55,935 bases of DNA from Treponema sp. (GTDB taxonomy: Bacteria > Spirochaetota > Spirochaetia > Treponematales > Treponemataceae): assembly GCA_017645785.1 (NCBI GenBank), contig JAGCNW010000048.1, forward strand, positions 1 to 55,935, written 5' to 3'. Both the position numbers and the translations under genes were made by a program. How positions within the stretch are numbered: position 1 is the stretch's first letter; each line of letters begins with the position of its first letter. This document shows, piece after piece, positions 8,414 through 16,365 of this stretch. The notes under the pieces were generated by a model. That model ran no database searches and was not told the origin of the DNA. It saw only the letters and a program-made list of their open reading frames with translations.

Positions 8414-8442
8414 TTGCAATTTTTCTTCAATTATATTAAACT
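8414..8442 (+). promoter_or_regulatory. Putative glyA promoter
   Basis: TTGCAA (8414-8419), 17 bases, TAAACT (8437-8442). The leader of about 40 bases contains a small hairpin (GCGGC/GCCGC) just before AAAGGAG, the ribosome-binding site. The -10 match is modest. Confidence 0.4.
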
Positions 8443-8489
8443 TCTTAAAAATCAATTAAGCGGCAGACGTCGCCGCAAAGGAGCCAAAA

Positions 8490-9989
8490 ATGTCCACGCC
8501 TTTGGAAAATTACCTTGCCAAATCTAACGGAAAGCCCAATGCCGCCATGTGCGCCTATGTGGCCAACTTGCAGCAAGTCGCCGCCGTAGGGCCGGAAATC
8601 GCCGCCTCAATCGTAAGCGAATTGGAAAACCAGCGCAGCCACCTCAAATTGGTCGCGAGCGAAAACTACTGCTCGCTCAACGTTCAGGCCGCGATGGGAA
8701 ACTTGCTTACCGACAAATACGCGGAAGGCTATCCAGAGCACCGCTACTACGGCGGCTGCGTGAACATCGACGCGGTTGAAAATACCGCCGCCCGCGAGGC
8801 CGAAAAGCTTTTTGGCGCGGACTACGCATACGTTCAGCCCCACTCAGGAGCGGACGCGAACCTCGTTGCCTACTGGGCGATTCTTTCCAAAAAAATCGAA
8901 ACTCCCACATTGGAGGAGCTTGGCGTAAAGAGCCTTGCCGACTTGACAGACGCTCAGTTTGACGAACTTCGCAAAAAGTTCGGAAACCAAAAATTGATGG
9001 GCTTGGACTACTCTTGCGGCGGCCACTTGACTCACGGATACAGAATGAACGTCAGCGCCCGCATGTTTGAAAGCCATCCTTACGGCGTTGACAAAGACAC
9101 CGGCCTTTTGGACTACGACGCGATTGAAAAGCAGGCCATGGAAGTGAAGCCCTTGATTTTGCTCACAGGCTTCTCCGCCTACCCAAGAAAGATTGACTTT
9201 AAGAGATTCCGCGCGATTGCCGACAAGTGCGGAGCCACATTGATGGTCGACATGGCCCACTTCGCAGGCCTCGTCGCCGGAAAAGTTTGGACAGGCGACA
9301 ACGACCCTGTAAAATGGGCCGACGTCGTTACGACTACAACACACAAAACTTTGCGCGGCCCCCGCGGCTCGATCATCCTTTGCAAAAAGGAATACGCCGA
9401 CTACGTCAACAAGGGATGCCCGATGGTTTTGGGCGGCCCGCTCGGACACGTCATGGCGGCCAAGGCGATCGCGCTCAAGGAAGCCAACACTCAGGCCTAC
9501 CGCGACTGGGCCTCTCAGGTAGTAAAGAACGCTCAGGCGTTGGCCAAGTCTTGCATGGATTTGGGAATGGTTTTGCAGACAGGCGGAACCGAAGACCACC
9601 TCATGTTGGTCGACGTGACCACTTACGGACTTACAGGAAAGCAGGCGGAAGCCGCTCTCTTCCAGTGCGGAGTCACAGCCAACGCCAACGCCCTTCCCTA
9701 CGACAAGAACGGCGCCTGGTGGACAAGCGGCATCCGCATCGGAACTCCCGGCCTTACGACTCTTGGCATGAACGAAAAGGACATGGCCGAAGTCGCCTCG
9801 ATCATCGACTTTGTTCTTAAGGGAACCAAGCCCGGCCTGACAAAAGAAGGAAAGCCCGCCAAGGGAAAAATCGACCTCGACGCTTCCGTCCAGGCCAAAG
9901 CCAAAGAGCGCGTTAACGCCTTGCTTAACGCGCACGTTCTTTACCCCGAATTGGACTTGGACTTCCTTAAGGCTGAGTTCTGCAAGTAG
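8490..9989 (+). CDS. glyA: Serine hydroxymethyltransferase, long form
   Basis: PLP enzyme interconverting serine and glycine with tetrahydrofolate, a main source of one-carbon units. Motifs include HLKLVASENYCS, DKYAEGYPEHRYYGG, VDMAHFAGLVAG and the PLP lysine K286 in TTTTHKTLRGPRG. At 499 residues it is about 80 longer than the usual 415-420, because of an insertion after AYWAILSKK (about 130-200: TPTLEELGVKSLADLTD and following) and an extended C-terminus. The same long form occurs in chlamydiae and treponemes to my knowledge. AAAGGAG lies 10 bases upstream of the ATG. It is monocistronic, closed by a strong terminator. Confidence 0.97.
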   Translation: MSTPLENYLAKSNGKPNAAMCAYVANLQQVAAVGPEIAASIVSELENQRSHLKLVASENYCSLNVQAAMGNLLTDKYAEGYPEHRYYGGCVNIDAVENTAAREAEKLFGADYAYVQPHSGADANLVAYWAILSKKIETPTLEELGVKSLADLTDAQFDELRKKFGNQKLMGLDYSCGGHLTHGYRMNVSARMFESHPYGVDKDTGLLDYDAIEKQAMEVKPLILLTGFSAYPRKIDFKRFRAIADKCGATLMVDMAHFAGLVAGKVWTGDNDPVKWADVVTTTTHKTLRGPRGSIILCKKEYADYVNKGCPMVLGGPLGHVMAAKAIALKEANTQAYRDWASQVVKNAQALAKSCMDLGMVLQTGGTEDHLMLVDVTTYGLTGKQAEAALFQCGVTANANALPYDKNGAWWTSGIRIGTPGLTTLGMNEKDMAEVASIIDFVLKGTKPGLTKEGKPAKGKIDLDASVQAKAKERVNALLNAHVLYPELDLDFLKAEFCK

Positions 9990-10011
9990 GAACGGTCGTA
10001 AGACCATAACG

Positions 10012-10041
10012 CGGCCCGCCGTGTTCGGCGGGCCGTTTTTT
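10012..10041 (+). terminator. Rho-independent terminator of glyA
   Basis: Perfect nine-base stem CGGCCCGCC/GGCGGGCCG with a GTGTTC loop, followed by six T. It lies 22 bases after the glyA stop. Confidence 0.95.
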
Positions 10042-10048
10042 ACGATTC

Positions 10049-10077
10049 TTGTCGAATTTAGCAAAATCTGATAAAAT
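10049..10077 (+). promoter_or_regulatory. Promoter of the DMT-type membrane protein, leaderless
   Basis: TTGTCG (10049-10054), 17 bases, TAAAAT (10072-10077), then seven bases to the ATG at 10085. The predicted start point falls at the ATG. The upstream in-frame codons at 10049 and 10076 are therefore part of the promoter rather than the gene. Confidence 0.55.
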
Positions 10078-10084
10078 GTCCATC

Positions 10085-10510
10085 ATGTTTTCATACATCT
10101 GGCCAATTTTACTAATCGTTACAGCAAACACCGTTTATCAAATTTGCGCAAAAGGAATTCCTGCGGCAATGAACACTTATGCCTCGATGACTGTTACTTA
10201 TGCCGTAGCGTCTGTTTTCTCTTTCGTTATGTTCCTAGTCACGTCAAAAGGACATCCAAGCTTTAAGGACTTTACACTGACAAACTGGGCGACAATAATT
10301 CTTGGAATTGTAATCACATGCTTGGAAGTCGGATTCATCTGCGCCTACAAAGCCGGGTGGAAAGTAAATACGCTTGCGCTTGTAGCAAGTACCTTGCTTG
10401 CGGTTGTCCTGATTTTCGTTGGATTCTTTTTGTACAAAGAACAGCTGAGCGTTTCAAAAGTCGTAGGAATCGCAATCTGCCTTGTCGGGCTTTATTTCAT
10501 CAACAAGTAG
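10085..10510 (+). CDS. EamA/DMT-like small membrane transporter protein
   Basis: A 141-residue protein with four to five hydrophobic helices: YIWPILLIVTANTVYQICAK, YAVASVFSFVMFLVT, WATIILGIVITCLEVGFICAY, LALVASTLLAVVLIFVGFFLY and VGIAICLVGLYFINK. This pattern, with the KEQLS turn before the last helix, is that of a half-size drug/metabolite transporter (EamA-like) that would work as a dimer; the substrate is unknown. I place the start at ATG 10085 because the upstream candidate codons overlap promoter elements. No Shine-Dalgarno is visible. The glyA terminator isolates it from the gene before. Confidence 0.8.
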   Translation: MFSYIWPILLIVTANTVYQICAKGIPAAMNTYASMTVTYAVASVFSFVMFLVTSKGHPSFKDFTLTNWATIILGIVITCLEVGFICAYKAGWKVNTLALVASTLLAVVLIFVGFFLYKEQLSVSKVVGIAICLVGLYFINK

Positions 10511-10520
10511 CGAGCCGTTT

Positions 10521-11687
10521 TTATCGTCTTGCCACAATTCCGTACATAAAGATCATTGTAGCCAAGAGAATGACTAGATACACCGGCAAGAGCGCGATGG
10601 AAAGGGTCTTTGCGATAACGCCGAACAAGGGCGGCATCAAAGTGGTTCCGACATAAGCGCTTGCCATTTGAACTCCGACCATAGCCTGCGACTTGTCCGC
10701 TCCAAAAGTGGACGGCGTTGAATGAATAACGCAAGGATAAATAGGAGCGCAGCCAAGGCCGATGATTATGAAGGCGGCCAAAGAAAGAAGCTCCGGTCCG
10801 GGAACAAAAAGCAAAAGGATTCCCGCCGCGATGATTCCCTGCCCTATTCGTATCAAGGCCTTGTCGGAAAGCTTCATCGTGACAAAACCGTTTATCGCGC
10901 GGCCCGCCGTGATTCCAATGTAAAAAAGGCTTGCAAAAAACGCGGCGGTTTCAGCCTCCACTCCCTTAAAAATGTTTAGGTAGCTCGCCGCCCAAAGGCC
11001 CGCCGTCTGCTCGATTCCGCAATAGCAAAAAAAGCAAAGCATAATCGCCTTGGCGCCCTTGATTGACAAAATCTCTTTTAGGCCAAGGACTTTTGAAGGC
11101 GCCTTGCTTTCGCCGGAGTCGGAAGGCTCGTCTTCGTCTTTGCGCGTTTTCCAAATCGGAAGGCTTATAAAAAGAATCGCAGTCAAAACGATTTGGAAAA
11201 ATCCTACATAGCGGTAGCCCATGCTCCAGCCGTTCTGCCTGGCGAGCGCAAGTCCCATAAGGTAGGGGCCGCCAGCCGCTCCCACGCCCCACATGCAGTG
11301 AAGCCAGCTCATGTGCCGGCTTTTGTAATGCAGCGCGACATAATTGTTCAAGGCCGCGTCAACAGATCCTCCGCCAAGTCCGTAGGGAACGGCGATCAAG
11401 CAAAGAAGCCAAAAGCTGTGGCAAAACGAAAAGGCGAAGAGCGACACGCAAGTTATCGCGACGCTGATCGCGGTGACAAGGCCAGCGCCCAATTTTTTTG
11501 TGAGCCGGTCGCTGTTCAAACTGGAAATCACCGTGCTAAAGGCGATGGTCATCGAAATGATTCCCGCGTAAGAAACCGGAACGTTCAGCTCCTGCCGCAA
11601 AACCGGCCACGCAGAACCCAAAAGCGAATCAGGAAGTCCAAGACTGATGAAGGCCAAATAAATGATTGGCAAAAGAATCGATGTCAT
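10521..11687 (-). CDS. Major facilitator superfamily transporter
   Basis: A 388-residue, 12-helix MFS carrier: an N-terminal half from IIYLAFISLGLPDSLLG, a cytoplasmic loop (about 185-210: TRKDEDEPSDSGESK) and a C-terminal half ending IFMYGIVARR. The loop between helices 2 and 3 has NSDRLTKKLGAG, the degenerate MFS signature A. The SLGLPDSLLGSAWP opening is typical of the FucP/FHS-like carriers common in anaerobes; the substrate cannot be assigned. It is the last gene of the eight-gene operon and its ATG overlaps the end of the deacylase gene by four bases (ATGA). Confidence 0.92.
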   Translation of the reverse strand: MTSILLPIIYLAFISLGLPDSLLGSAWPVLRQELNVPVSYAGIISMTIAFSTVISSLNSDRLTKKLGAGLVTAISVAITCVSLFAFSFCHSFWLLCLIAVPYGLGGGSVDAALNNYVALHYKSRHMSWLHCMWGVGAAGGPYLMGLALARQNGWSMGYRYVGFFQIVLTAILFISLPIWKTRKDEDEPSDSGESKAPSKVLGLKEILSIKGAKAIMLCFFCYCGIEQTAGLWAASYLNIFKGVEAETAAFFASLFYIGITAGRAINGFVTMKLSDKALIRIGQGIIAAGILLLFVPGPELLSLAAFIIIGLGCAPIYPCVIHSTPSTFGADKSQAMVGVQMASAYVGTTLMPPLFGVIAKTLSIALLPVYLVILLATMIFMYGIVARR

Positions 11688-12169
11688 AAAGCGCCATCCC
11701 CTTCCCAGCCCTTGCAGACGTCACACCAGCCGGCGGCGCCAGTCACTTCTTCAAGTTCCGCAGGGGTAAGCTTTACGGAGGTGTAAGAGTTTCCTCCGGC
11801 AGGATGAACGTAGTCAAACCTCTTCATTGAAACGTCAAGCCACACAGGAATGTTTTTGGGAACATTAAAAGGACAAACGCCTCCAGGAGCGAAACCCGTA
11901 ATCGCTTCGACCTGGTCCCGCTGAATCATGCTTGGCTTGGTATGAAACAAAGCCTTGAACTTAGAAGAGTTTACGCGGCCGTCACCCGCCATCACAACAA
12001 TCACCGGCTTTTCATCCACGACAAACGAAAGCGTCTTTGCAATCTCGGCTTCGGAACAGCCAATCTGCTGGGCAGCGTGTTCAACGGTGTCAATCGTTTC
12101 TTTATGTTCGGTAAGCCTGTCCGCGTATCCTTTTGCTTTAAGAAAATCCAAAACTTTTTCATTTATCAT
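11684..12169 (-). CDS. YbaK/EbsC-family aminoacyl-tRNA deacylase
   Basis: A 161-residue single-domain protein of the YbaK/ProX superfamily, which hydrolyses mischarged aminoacyl-tRNAs (often Cys- or Ala-tRNA-Pro). Family hallmarks: the N-terminal TVEHAAQQIGCSEAEIAKTLSF, where the Lys in AKTL is the conserved catalytic-site lysine, then VVMAGDGRVN, ITGFAPGGVCPF (GGxxP motif) and PVWLDVSMKRFDYVHPAGG. The C-terminus WCDVCKGWEGDG has a pair of cysteines not part of the core fold. It lies between the monooxygenase-like gene and the MFS gene in a tight operon. Confidence 0.9.
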   Translation of the reverse strand: MINEKVLDFLKAKGYADRLTEHKETIDTVEHAAQQIGCSEAEIAKTLSFVVDEKPVIVVMAGDGRVNSSKFKALFHTKPSMIQRDQVEAITGFAPGGVCPFNVPKNIPVWLDVSMKRFDYVHPAGGNSYTSVKLTPAELEEVTGAAGWCDVCKGWEGDGAL

Positions 12170-12183
12170 TTTGCGCCATCCTT

Positions 12184-12528
12184 TTACTTTCTTATAAAAT
12201 CCTTGTCCGCTTCCGGAACTCCGTTTTCGTCAGAAACAAAACGTTCTACCGTCATATGCAAATCGTATTTGTCGCGTAGCGCGGCGATTGTTTTCATCAT
12301 TGGGGAAGCGTGGTGTGCGTCTATCGCCTCTTGGCTTTCCCAGGAATCAATCAGAAGGACTTCGTCGCCAGCCTCGCCGGCCGCATTGAACGGAAGGTAA
12401 TACTCGTAGCGCAGGTTGCCCTTCTCCGCCCGTATTTTTTCAACCGTTCCGCTGGAAATCATCTCTTGCGCAAACTTGCGGGCGCTTCCGTCTTTTCCTG
12501 TGTAGTGAAGATTTACTGTTATGCTCAT
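12184..12528 (-). CDS. Antibiotic-biosynthesis monooxygenase (ABM)-fold protein, putative quinol monooxygenase
   Basis: A 114-residue ferredoxin-like ABM protein. It starts MSITVNLHYTGKDGSARKFA and contains the family core RYEYYLPFNAAGEAGDEVLLIDSWESQEAIDAHHASPMM. The conserved W-E-S-Q-E-A-I-D-A-H-H segment is typical of YgiN-like quinol monooxygenases and related cofactor-free oxygenases, though the actual substrate is unknown. It overlaps the upstream DUF4405 gene by four bases. The company of a flavodoxin and an alcohol dehydrogenase points to quinone or electrophile handling. Confidence 0.85.
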   Translation of the reverse strand: MSITVNLHYTGKDGSARKFAQEMISSGTVEKIRAEKGNLRYEYYLPFNAAGEAGDEVLLIDSWESQEAIDAHHASPMMKTIAALRDKYDLHMTVERFVSDENGVPEADKDFIRK

Positions 12529-13190
12529 TTATCATTTCCTTTTTGAAGCAAGTTATTCAAATAATGAATGCCTGTCGCAAACAAAACGATTATCGCAATG
12601 TAGTCAATCGCGAACAAAACATAGCCGCGTTCCAAATCAAAAAAGAAGAACTGCTGCTGCAAAATAAGATAGCGCCAAATGCCTCGCGTGACAAAGGCGT
12701 AAATGCCGTAAAGAGAAAACAGAATAAAAAGCGCGCGGAGGATGACCGACGGCGCTCCTTCTCGCGAGGCTTTCGTTTTAGTGGCAATCATTTCAACATG
12801 AAGTCCGATGTGGAGCGACATAAAGACAAAATACCAATGGCTTGCCAAAAGATGCGCGACGCGCGCAAAGCCAAGCCCGCTTTCAACCCCCAAAAAAGTA
12901 AAAACGTGATTTGAAAGAATTATTCCGCTAATCATCAAGAAGATGACGCAAACCAGAATGCCGCAATTGATTACGGTTTGCAAAACACGGCGCGCGTTGT
13001 ACTTTCCGCGGAATATCGCTCCAAACCAGCGGCGGTTCAGCGCAATGTGCGCCGCCCACAAAACAAAGAGCGCCACGCCCAATATTTCGTGCGCGACATC
13101 AGACGGAAAAAGGTACGCTCCGCCCATCAAAATTATTGAGAGAAGCGTCATTGCAATATCTATGGGCATGCGAAGGCGGCTTGCGTTCAT
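12525..13190 (-). CDS. DUF4405-type integral membrane protein, probable haem-binding cytochrome b-like protein
   Basis: About 221 residues with several transmembrane helices. I choose ATG 13190 (MNASRLRMPIDIAMTLLS) because AAGGAG sits eight bases upstream; the longer frame would read into the preceding gene. Histidines recur inside helices, in HEILGVALFVLWAAHIALN and ASHWYFVFMSLHIGLHVEMI, the pattern of DUF4405 and cytochrome b561/ferric-reductase-like four-helix bundles that hold haem. The C-terminal half adds more helices (GIYAFVTRGIWRYLIL; YVLFAIDYIAIIVLFATGIH). It may pass electrons across the membrane to the exported flavodoxin or to a quinone; that is inference from context. Confidence 0.8.
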   Translation of the reverse strand: MNASRLRMPIDIAMTLLSIILMGGAYLFPSDVAHEILGVALFVLWAAHIALNRRWFGAIFRGKYNARRVLQTVINCGILVCVIFLMISGIILSNHVFTFLGVESGLGFARVAHLLASHWYFVFMSLHIGLHVEMIATKTKASREGAPSVILRALFILFSLYGIYAFVTRGIWRYLILQQQFFFFDLERGYVLFAIDYIAIIVLFATGIHYLNNLLQKGNDK

Positions 13191-13194
13191 TGCG

Positions 13195-14040
13195 TCACTC
13201 CTTATAAACAATTTGAGTCTTTTCCGCGTCGCAAAATTCTTTTTCAAAAATAATCCGATCGATTTTGTCCGCGACGATTTTTCCTTCAAGAGGATTTTTT
13301 ACACTGTCAATTTTCCCGTTGACCTTTACATTCACCGAGCTTCTTTCAAACGCAAGGTCGCAATTTTCCATCACGCAGTTTTCAAGAACAAGATTTTTGC
13401 AGTAACAAAAAGGCTGCGTTCCAACAATTGTACAGTTTATGAGCGTTAGATTTTCCGAATACCAGCCAAGATATTCGCTTTTAACGACGCTATTTTTGAC
13501 AGTTACATTTTTTGCGTGCCAAAAAGCGTCCTTTGTGTTTAGTTCAGAATCGATAACTTCGACATTCTCATTATATTGGAAAGAATATTTTCCAGTCATC
13601 TTAAGCGAAGCGATTTTAGCATCCTTCACCTCAAAAAAAGGATATTCAGAATCTTCGATTGTGACATTTTCAACGCGCGCATTGCGGCACTTCCAAATAA
13701 ACTCAACTGAATTGGCCGTAGAATTTTTTATCGCAAGGCCATCGCATTCTCGCAGCGCTTTTATTCCGTTGAGAACGCAGCCGTCAATCAAAATATTTTT
13801 GCCATACCAAAGAGCGGCGCGGCAGTTTTGGGTAAAAGTCGTGTTAAAGATTTTTGCGTCTTGGACATGCCAGAATGGATAACGAAGATTCATGAAGCAA
13901 TCGCGCGCCTGAATGTCGCGCGCTTCCTTCATAGCAGACTCTCCGTCGGCAGGGCCGTCAAAACGGCAGTTTTTTACAACCGCATCGCAGATTCCGTAAA
14001 GAGCTCGTTCTTCGTCAAAAGTCTGGTTTTCAATTATCAT
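13195..14040 (-). CDS. DUF3737 family right-handed beta-helix protein
   Basis: A 281-residue protein made almost entirely of short repeated strands, such as NILIDGCVLNGIKAL, NARVENVTIEDSEYPFFEV, NVTVKNSVVKSEYLGWYSEN and NLVLENCVMENCDLAFERS. This is the parallel beta-helix signature of DUF3737 (pectate-lyase-like) proteins. No signal peptide is present, so it is cytoplasmic, and no catalytic motif is obvious. Its start follows the flavodoxin stop with no gap and its end lies four bases before the DUF4405 start. DUF3737 genes often sit beside flavodoxin and oxidoreductase genes in Firmicutes and spirochaetes; the function is unproven. Confidence 0.88.
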   Translation of the reverse strand: MIIENQTFDEERALYGICDAVVKNCRFDGPADGESAMKEARDIQARDCFMNLRYPFWHVQDAKIFNTTFTQNCRAALWYGKNILIDGCVLNGIKALRECDGLAIKNSTANSVEFIWKCRNARVENVTIEDSEYPFFEVKDAKIASLKMTGKYSFQYNENVEVIDSELNTKDAFWHAKNVTVKNSVVKSEYLGWYSENLTLINCTIVGTQPFCYCKNLVLENCVMENCDLAFERSSVNVKVNGKIDSVKNPLEGKIVADKIDRIIFEKEFCDAEKTQIVYKE

Positions 14041-14571
14041 TTATTGCTTCAATAGCCCTTCTACGTAATTTTTGATGTCGCCGGCCTTTGCGCGGGTAAA
14101 GTCTTTTCCGCCTTTGTAGTCAACGCCGTTAGCGAACTTTGCAAGGTCTGAACCGCTGCGGCCAAGGCCGCTTCCGCCTGATGTGCATAGGGCAATCATT
14201 TTTTTGCCGGCCCAATTTTGGCTTTCTACAAAGGTGTAGACGATTTTTGGAGCGTAGGCCCACCAGATTGGATAGCATACAATTACTGTGTCGTAGCCCG
14301 AGATGTCGATTTTGCTTGCGATTGCCGGGCGGCTTTTGGGGTCGTTGCATTCAATTGTCGTAAGCGATTTTTTGTCGTGCCAGTTCAAGTCGGCTTTTGT
14401 GTATTTGTGAACCGGCTGGATTTCAAGAACGTCCGCGCCAATTTCGGCGGCGGCAGCCTTTGCCATTTTCTCTGTCGTTCCTGTCGCGCTAAAATACACA
14501 ACCGCTGTTTTTGCAGACGCTCCTGCCATAATAAAGCCTCCAATCAAAAGTGTAAGAATAAGTTTTTTCAT
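14041..14571 (-). CDS. Exported flavodoxin
   Basis: A 176-residue flavodoxin preceded by a clear signal peptide (MKKLILTLLIGGFIMAGASA, cleaved before KTAVVYFS). FMN-binding loops: VVYFSATGTTEKMA (phosphate loop), VIVCYPIWWAYAPKIVYTFV (the W in the 60s-loop position) and IALCTSGGSGLGRSGSDL (90s loop). The family carries electrons at low potential and is normally cytoplasmic; related signal-bearing versions occur in operons with cyclophilin-like and alcohol dehydrogenase genes. Sixteen bases separate it from the cyclophilin-like gene upstream, and it abuts DUF3737 downstream. Confidence 0.92.
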   Translation of the reverse strand: MKKLILTLLIGGFIMAGASAKTAVVYFSATGTTEKMAKAAAAEIGADVLEIQPVHKYTKADLNWHDKKSLTTIECNDPKSRPAIASKIDISGYDTVIVCYPIWWAYAPKIVYTFVESQNWAGKKMIALCTSGGSGLGRSGSDLAKFANGVDYKGGKDFTRAKAGDIKNYVEGLLKQ

Positions 14572-14586
14572 ATATTTCTCCTATAA

Positions 14587-15024
14587 TTAATTTAAGATTT
14601 CAAAGGTCGCCGTAACGTCGCCTTTTCCTAAAATTGATTTTAATTCAGATTGCGAAAGTCCGTCAACCTTTCCAAGCCGCGTAAAATTCCAGCTGTTTTT
14701 GTCGTAGTAAATCGTAATTTGGTTTCCTTGGTACAATATGATGTCGCCCGCGCTTGTTGCAATCTGCTTGTCGTTTCGCGGAAGCGTTTTTGGAAGCGGG
14801 CCGACTTTTTCAAAGCTGCCGTAGTCGCGCATTTTGACCGCAACCGCGCCGCTTTGCAAAAGCTTGTAAAAGGCCTCGGCGGAGGAATTGTCCGAAAGCG
14901 TCGCCGTCAGTTCGTGACTTCCGCTTTCGCTTGTGATTGAAATTTTGATTTTCATAGGAACTTCCTTTGCAAAACCCATTTGCGCAAAAAGAATCGCGCA
15001 AAAAATCGCGGCCAGCGCTCTCAC
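14587..15024 (-). CDS. Exported cyclophilin-like fold protein
   Basis: A 145-residue protein with a signal peptide (MRALAAIFCAILFAQMGFAK) followed by a cyclophilin-like beta-barrel domain. Motifs are IKISITSESGSHELTATLSDN, KMRDYGSFEKVGPLPKTLP, TSAGDIILYQGNQITIYYDK and WNFTRLGKVDG, matching the TM1367-like cyclophilin family annotated in many anaerobes next to flavodoxin. It lacks the canonical prolyl-isomerase residues as far as I can tell, so activity is unknown. It starts directly after the alcohol dehydrogenase stop, with no intergenic base. Confidence 0.85.
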   Translation of the reverse strand: MRALAAIFCAILFAQMGFAKEVPMKIKISITSESGSHELTATLSDNSSAEAFYKLLQSGAVAVKMRDYGSFEKVGPLPKTLPRNDKQIATSAGDIILYQGNQITIYYDKNSWNFTRLGKVDGLSQSELKSILGKGDVTATFEILN

Positions 15025-16197
15025 TTACATGCTCTCCTTCAAGACTTCAATAACATCATCCTTTGTAAGCGTCTTATAGCCGCCGTCAAGAATGAATGTA
15101 GCGCTTGCAATCCCTTCAAACATGTCTGGCGTAACGCCTAGTTCTTTAAGAGAAAGCGACACGCCAATCTCTTGCATCCACGCTTTCATCGCGTCAAGGC
15201 CTTCTTGGGCCAGCTGCTTATCTGATTTCCCCTCCGCGCAAACATCCCAAACATTTTTTGCAAAGCGGACAAACTTGGGCAAGCCCGCTTCCATTTGCGT
15301 TTTGTAGTATGCAAGGCTTACTGCGCTCAGCGTCATTCCGTGAGTCGCGTCCGTGTACGCTCCGACCGCTTGGCCAATCATGTGAACCATCCAATCCTGG
15401 CTCTTTCCGCGGCCAATCAGAGTGTTCAAAGCCCATGTCGCGTCCCACATCAAATTGCTTCGCGCTTCGTAATCTTCGGGATTTTTAACCGCAATGCGTG
15501 AAGCGTAAATTACCGAGCGCATCAGGCCTTCCGCAAGATAGTCGCTCGCGCTGTCGTCGTTCCCGGAAAAATACTGCTCGCAAATGTGGTTGAAAATGTC
15601 GTAAATGCCCGCGACCATCTGCCGCTTGGGAACGGTAAAAGTAAAGAGCGGATTTAGAATCGCGAACTTTGGATAAACTTCTTCGCCAAACACATGGCCG
15701 ATTTTTAGTTTTTGCGCGTGATTTGTGATGACCGAACCGCCGTTCATTTCGCTTCCGGTTCCAACCATTGTGAGCACAGCGCCAACAGGGATAATTCGTT
15801 CTCCTGCTTTTGGCTCTTCCATCTTCACGTAATATTTTTCCCACGGGTCGCCGTCATAGCAGGCACCGACAGAAACGCCCTTTGCGTAGTCAATGGTGGA
15901 ACCGCCGCCGACAGCCAAAATGAAATCCACGTTTTCCGCGCGGGCCAATTTGCAGCCCTCAATCAGTTTTTCGCTGGTTGGATTCGGCATAACGCCTGGA
16001 AGTTCGACGATTTCCTTTCCGTTCTTTTTTAACGCAGCAATCACTGAGTCATAAATGCCGTTCTTTTTGATGGAACCGCCGCCAAAAGTCAAAAGAATCT
16101 TCTTTCCATATTTGGGAAGCTCAGTGTCCAAATAATCCAGCGCGTTCTCGCCAAAATAAAGCTTTGTCGGGTTCGAATAAGAAAAATTTCCAAGCAT
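15025..16197 (-). CDS. Iron-containing (group III) alcohol dehydrogenase, YqhD/BdhA-like
   Basis: A 390-residue NAD(P)H-dependent reductase that converts short aldehydes to alcohols. Visible are the nucleotide-binding segment ILAVGGGSTIDYAKGVSVGA, the GTGSEMNGGSVITN motif and the metal-binding region, including DIFNHICEQYF (D and H) and the later HMIGQAVGAYTDATHGMTLS with two histidines. The length and the FSYSNPTKLYFGENAL start are those of butanol dehydrogenase/YqhD. AAGGAG lies seven bases before the ATG. It is the first gene of the operon running leftward to the MFS carrier, behind a full-consensus promoter. YqhD-type enzymes detoxify reactive aldehydes, which fits the other members. Confidence 0.93.
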   Translation of the reverse strand: MLGNFSYSNPTKLYFGENALDYLDTELPKYGKKILLTFGGGSIKKNGIYDSVIAALKKNGKEIVELPGVMPNPTSEKLIEGCKLARAENVDFILAVGGGSTIDYAKGVSVGACYDGDPWEKYYVKMEEPKAGERIIPVGAVLTMVGTGSEMNGGSVITNHAQKLKIGHVFGEEVYPKFAILNPLFTFTVPKRQMVAGIYDIFNHICEQYFSGNDDSASDYLAEGLMRSVIYASRIAVKNPEDYEARSNLMWDATWALNTLIGRGKSQDWMVHMIGQAVGAYTDATHGMTLSAVSLAYYKTQMEAGLPKFVRFAKNVWDVCAEGKSDKQLAQEGLDAMKAWMQEIGVSLSLKELGVTPDMFEGIASATFILDGGYKTLTKDDVIEVLKESM

Positions 16198-16244
16198 TGT
16201 TATCTCCTTCTGCCATCCAGAACTCGTTTCGGGAACTCTTTAGC

Positions 16245-16260
16245 AACACTTCGTCACTAA
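16245..16260. promoter_or_regulatory. Operator-like motif copy 1 (adh operon start region)
   Basis: AACACTTCGTCACTAA. It falls at the predicted transcription start of the adh operon, just downstream of its -10 box. It shares 13 of 16 bases with copy 2 at 16314-16329. A site placed over the start point would let a repressor block initiation; the TetR protein encoded next door is the obvious candidate. Confidence 0.5.
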
Positions 16261-16264
16261 ACCC

Positions 16265-16293
16265 ATTATAAGGCATAAACAGTTACTTGTCAA
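16265..16293 (-). promoter_or_regulatory. Full-consensus promoter of the adh operon
   Basis: Reverse strand: TTGACA (16288-16293), exactly 17 bases, TATAAT (16265-16270). Such a perfect sigma-70 promoter would be strong unless repressed, in keeping with the operator-like motif at its start point. Confidence 0.85.
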
Positions 16294-16313
16294 CACTAAA
16301 ACGCAGAATAAAT

Positions 16314-16329
16314 AACACTTTGTCGCTTA
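16314..16329. promoter_or_regulatory. Operator-like motif copy 2 (tetR promoter)
   Basis: AACACTTTGTCGCTTA, directly abutting the -35 of the tetR promoter. Its flanks AATAA/TTATT form a partial dyad. Together with copy 1 it suggests joint control of both divergent transcripts. Confidence 0.5.
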
Positions 16330-16358
16330 TTGCTTTTTTTTTGAATATGCGCTATTAT
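16330..16358 (+). promoter_or_regulatory. tetR promoter, leaderless
   Basis: TTGCTT (16330-16335), 17 bases, TATTAT (16353-16358), then seven bases to the ATG. No Shine-Dalgarno lies between, so the mRNA would begin at or next to the start codon. Confidence 0.55.
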
Positions 16359-16365
16359 AAGAACT

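Noticed and set aside
8443..8489. glyA leader considered as a riboswitch
   Set aside because: Only about 40 bases with one small hairpin; too short for a glycine or THF riboswitch core.
8844..10064. Long open frame antisense to glyA
   Set aside because: It mirrors the codon pattern of the well-supported glyA gene, has no domain and no ribosome-binding site, and starts beyond the glyA terminator.
13191..13289. N-terminal extension of the DUF4405 gene
   Set aside because: It overlaps the DUF3737 gene and lacks start signals; ATG 13190 has AAGGAG at the right distance.
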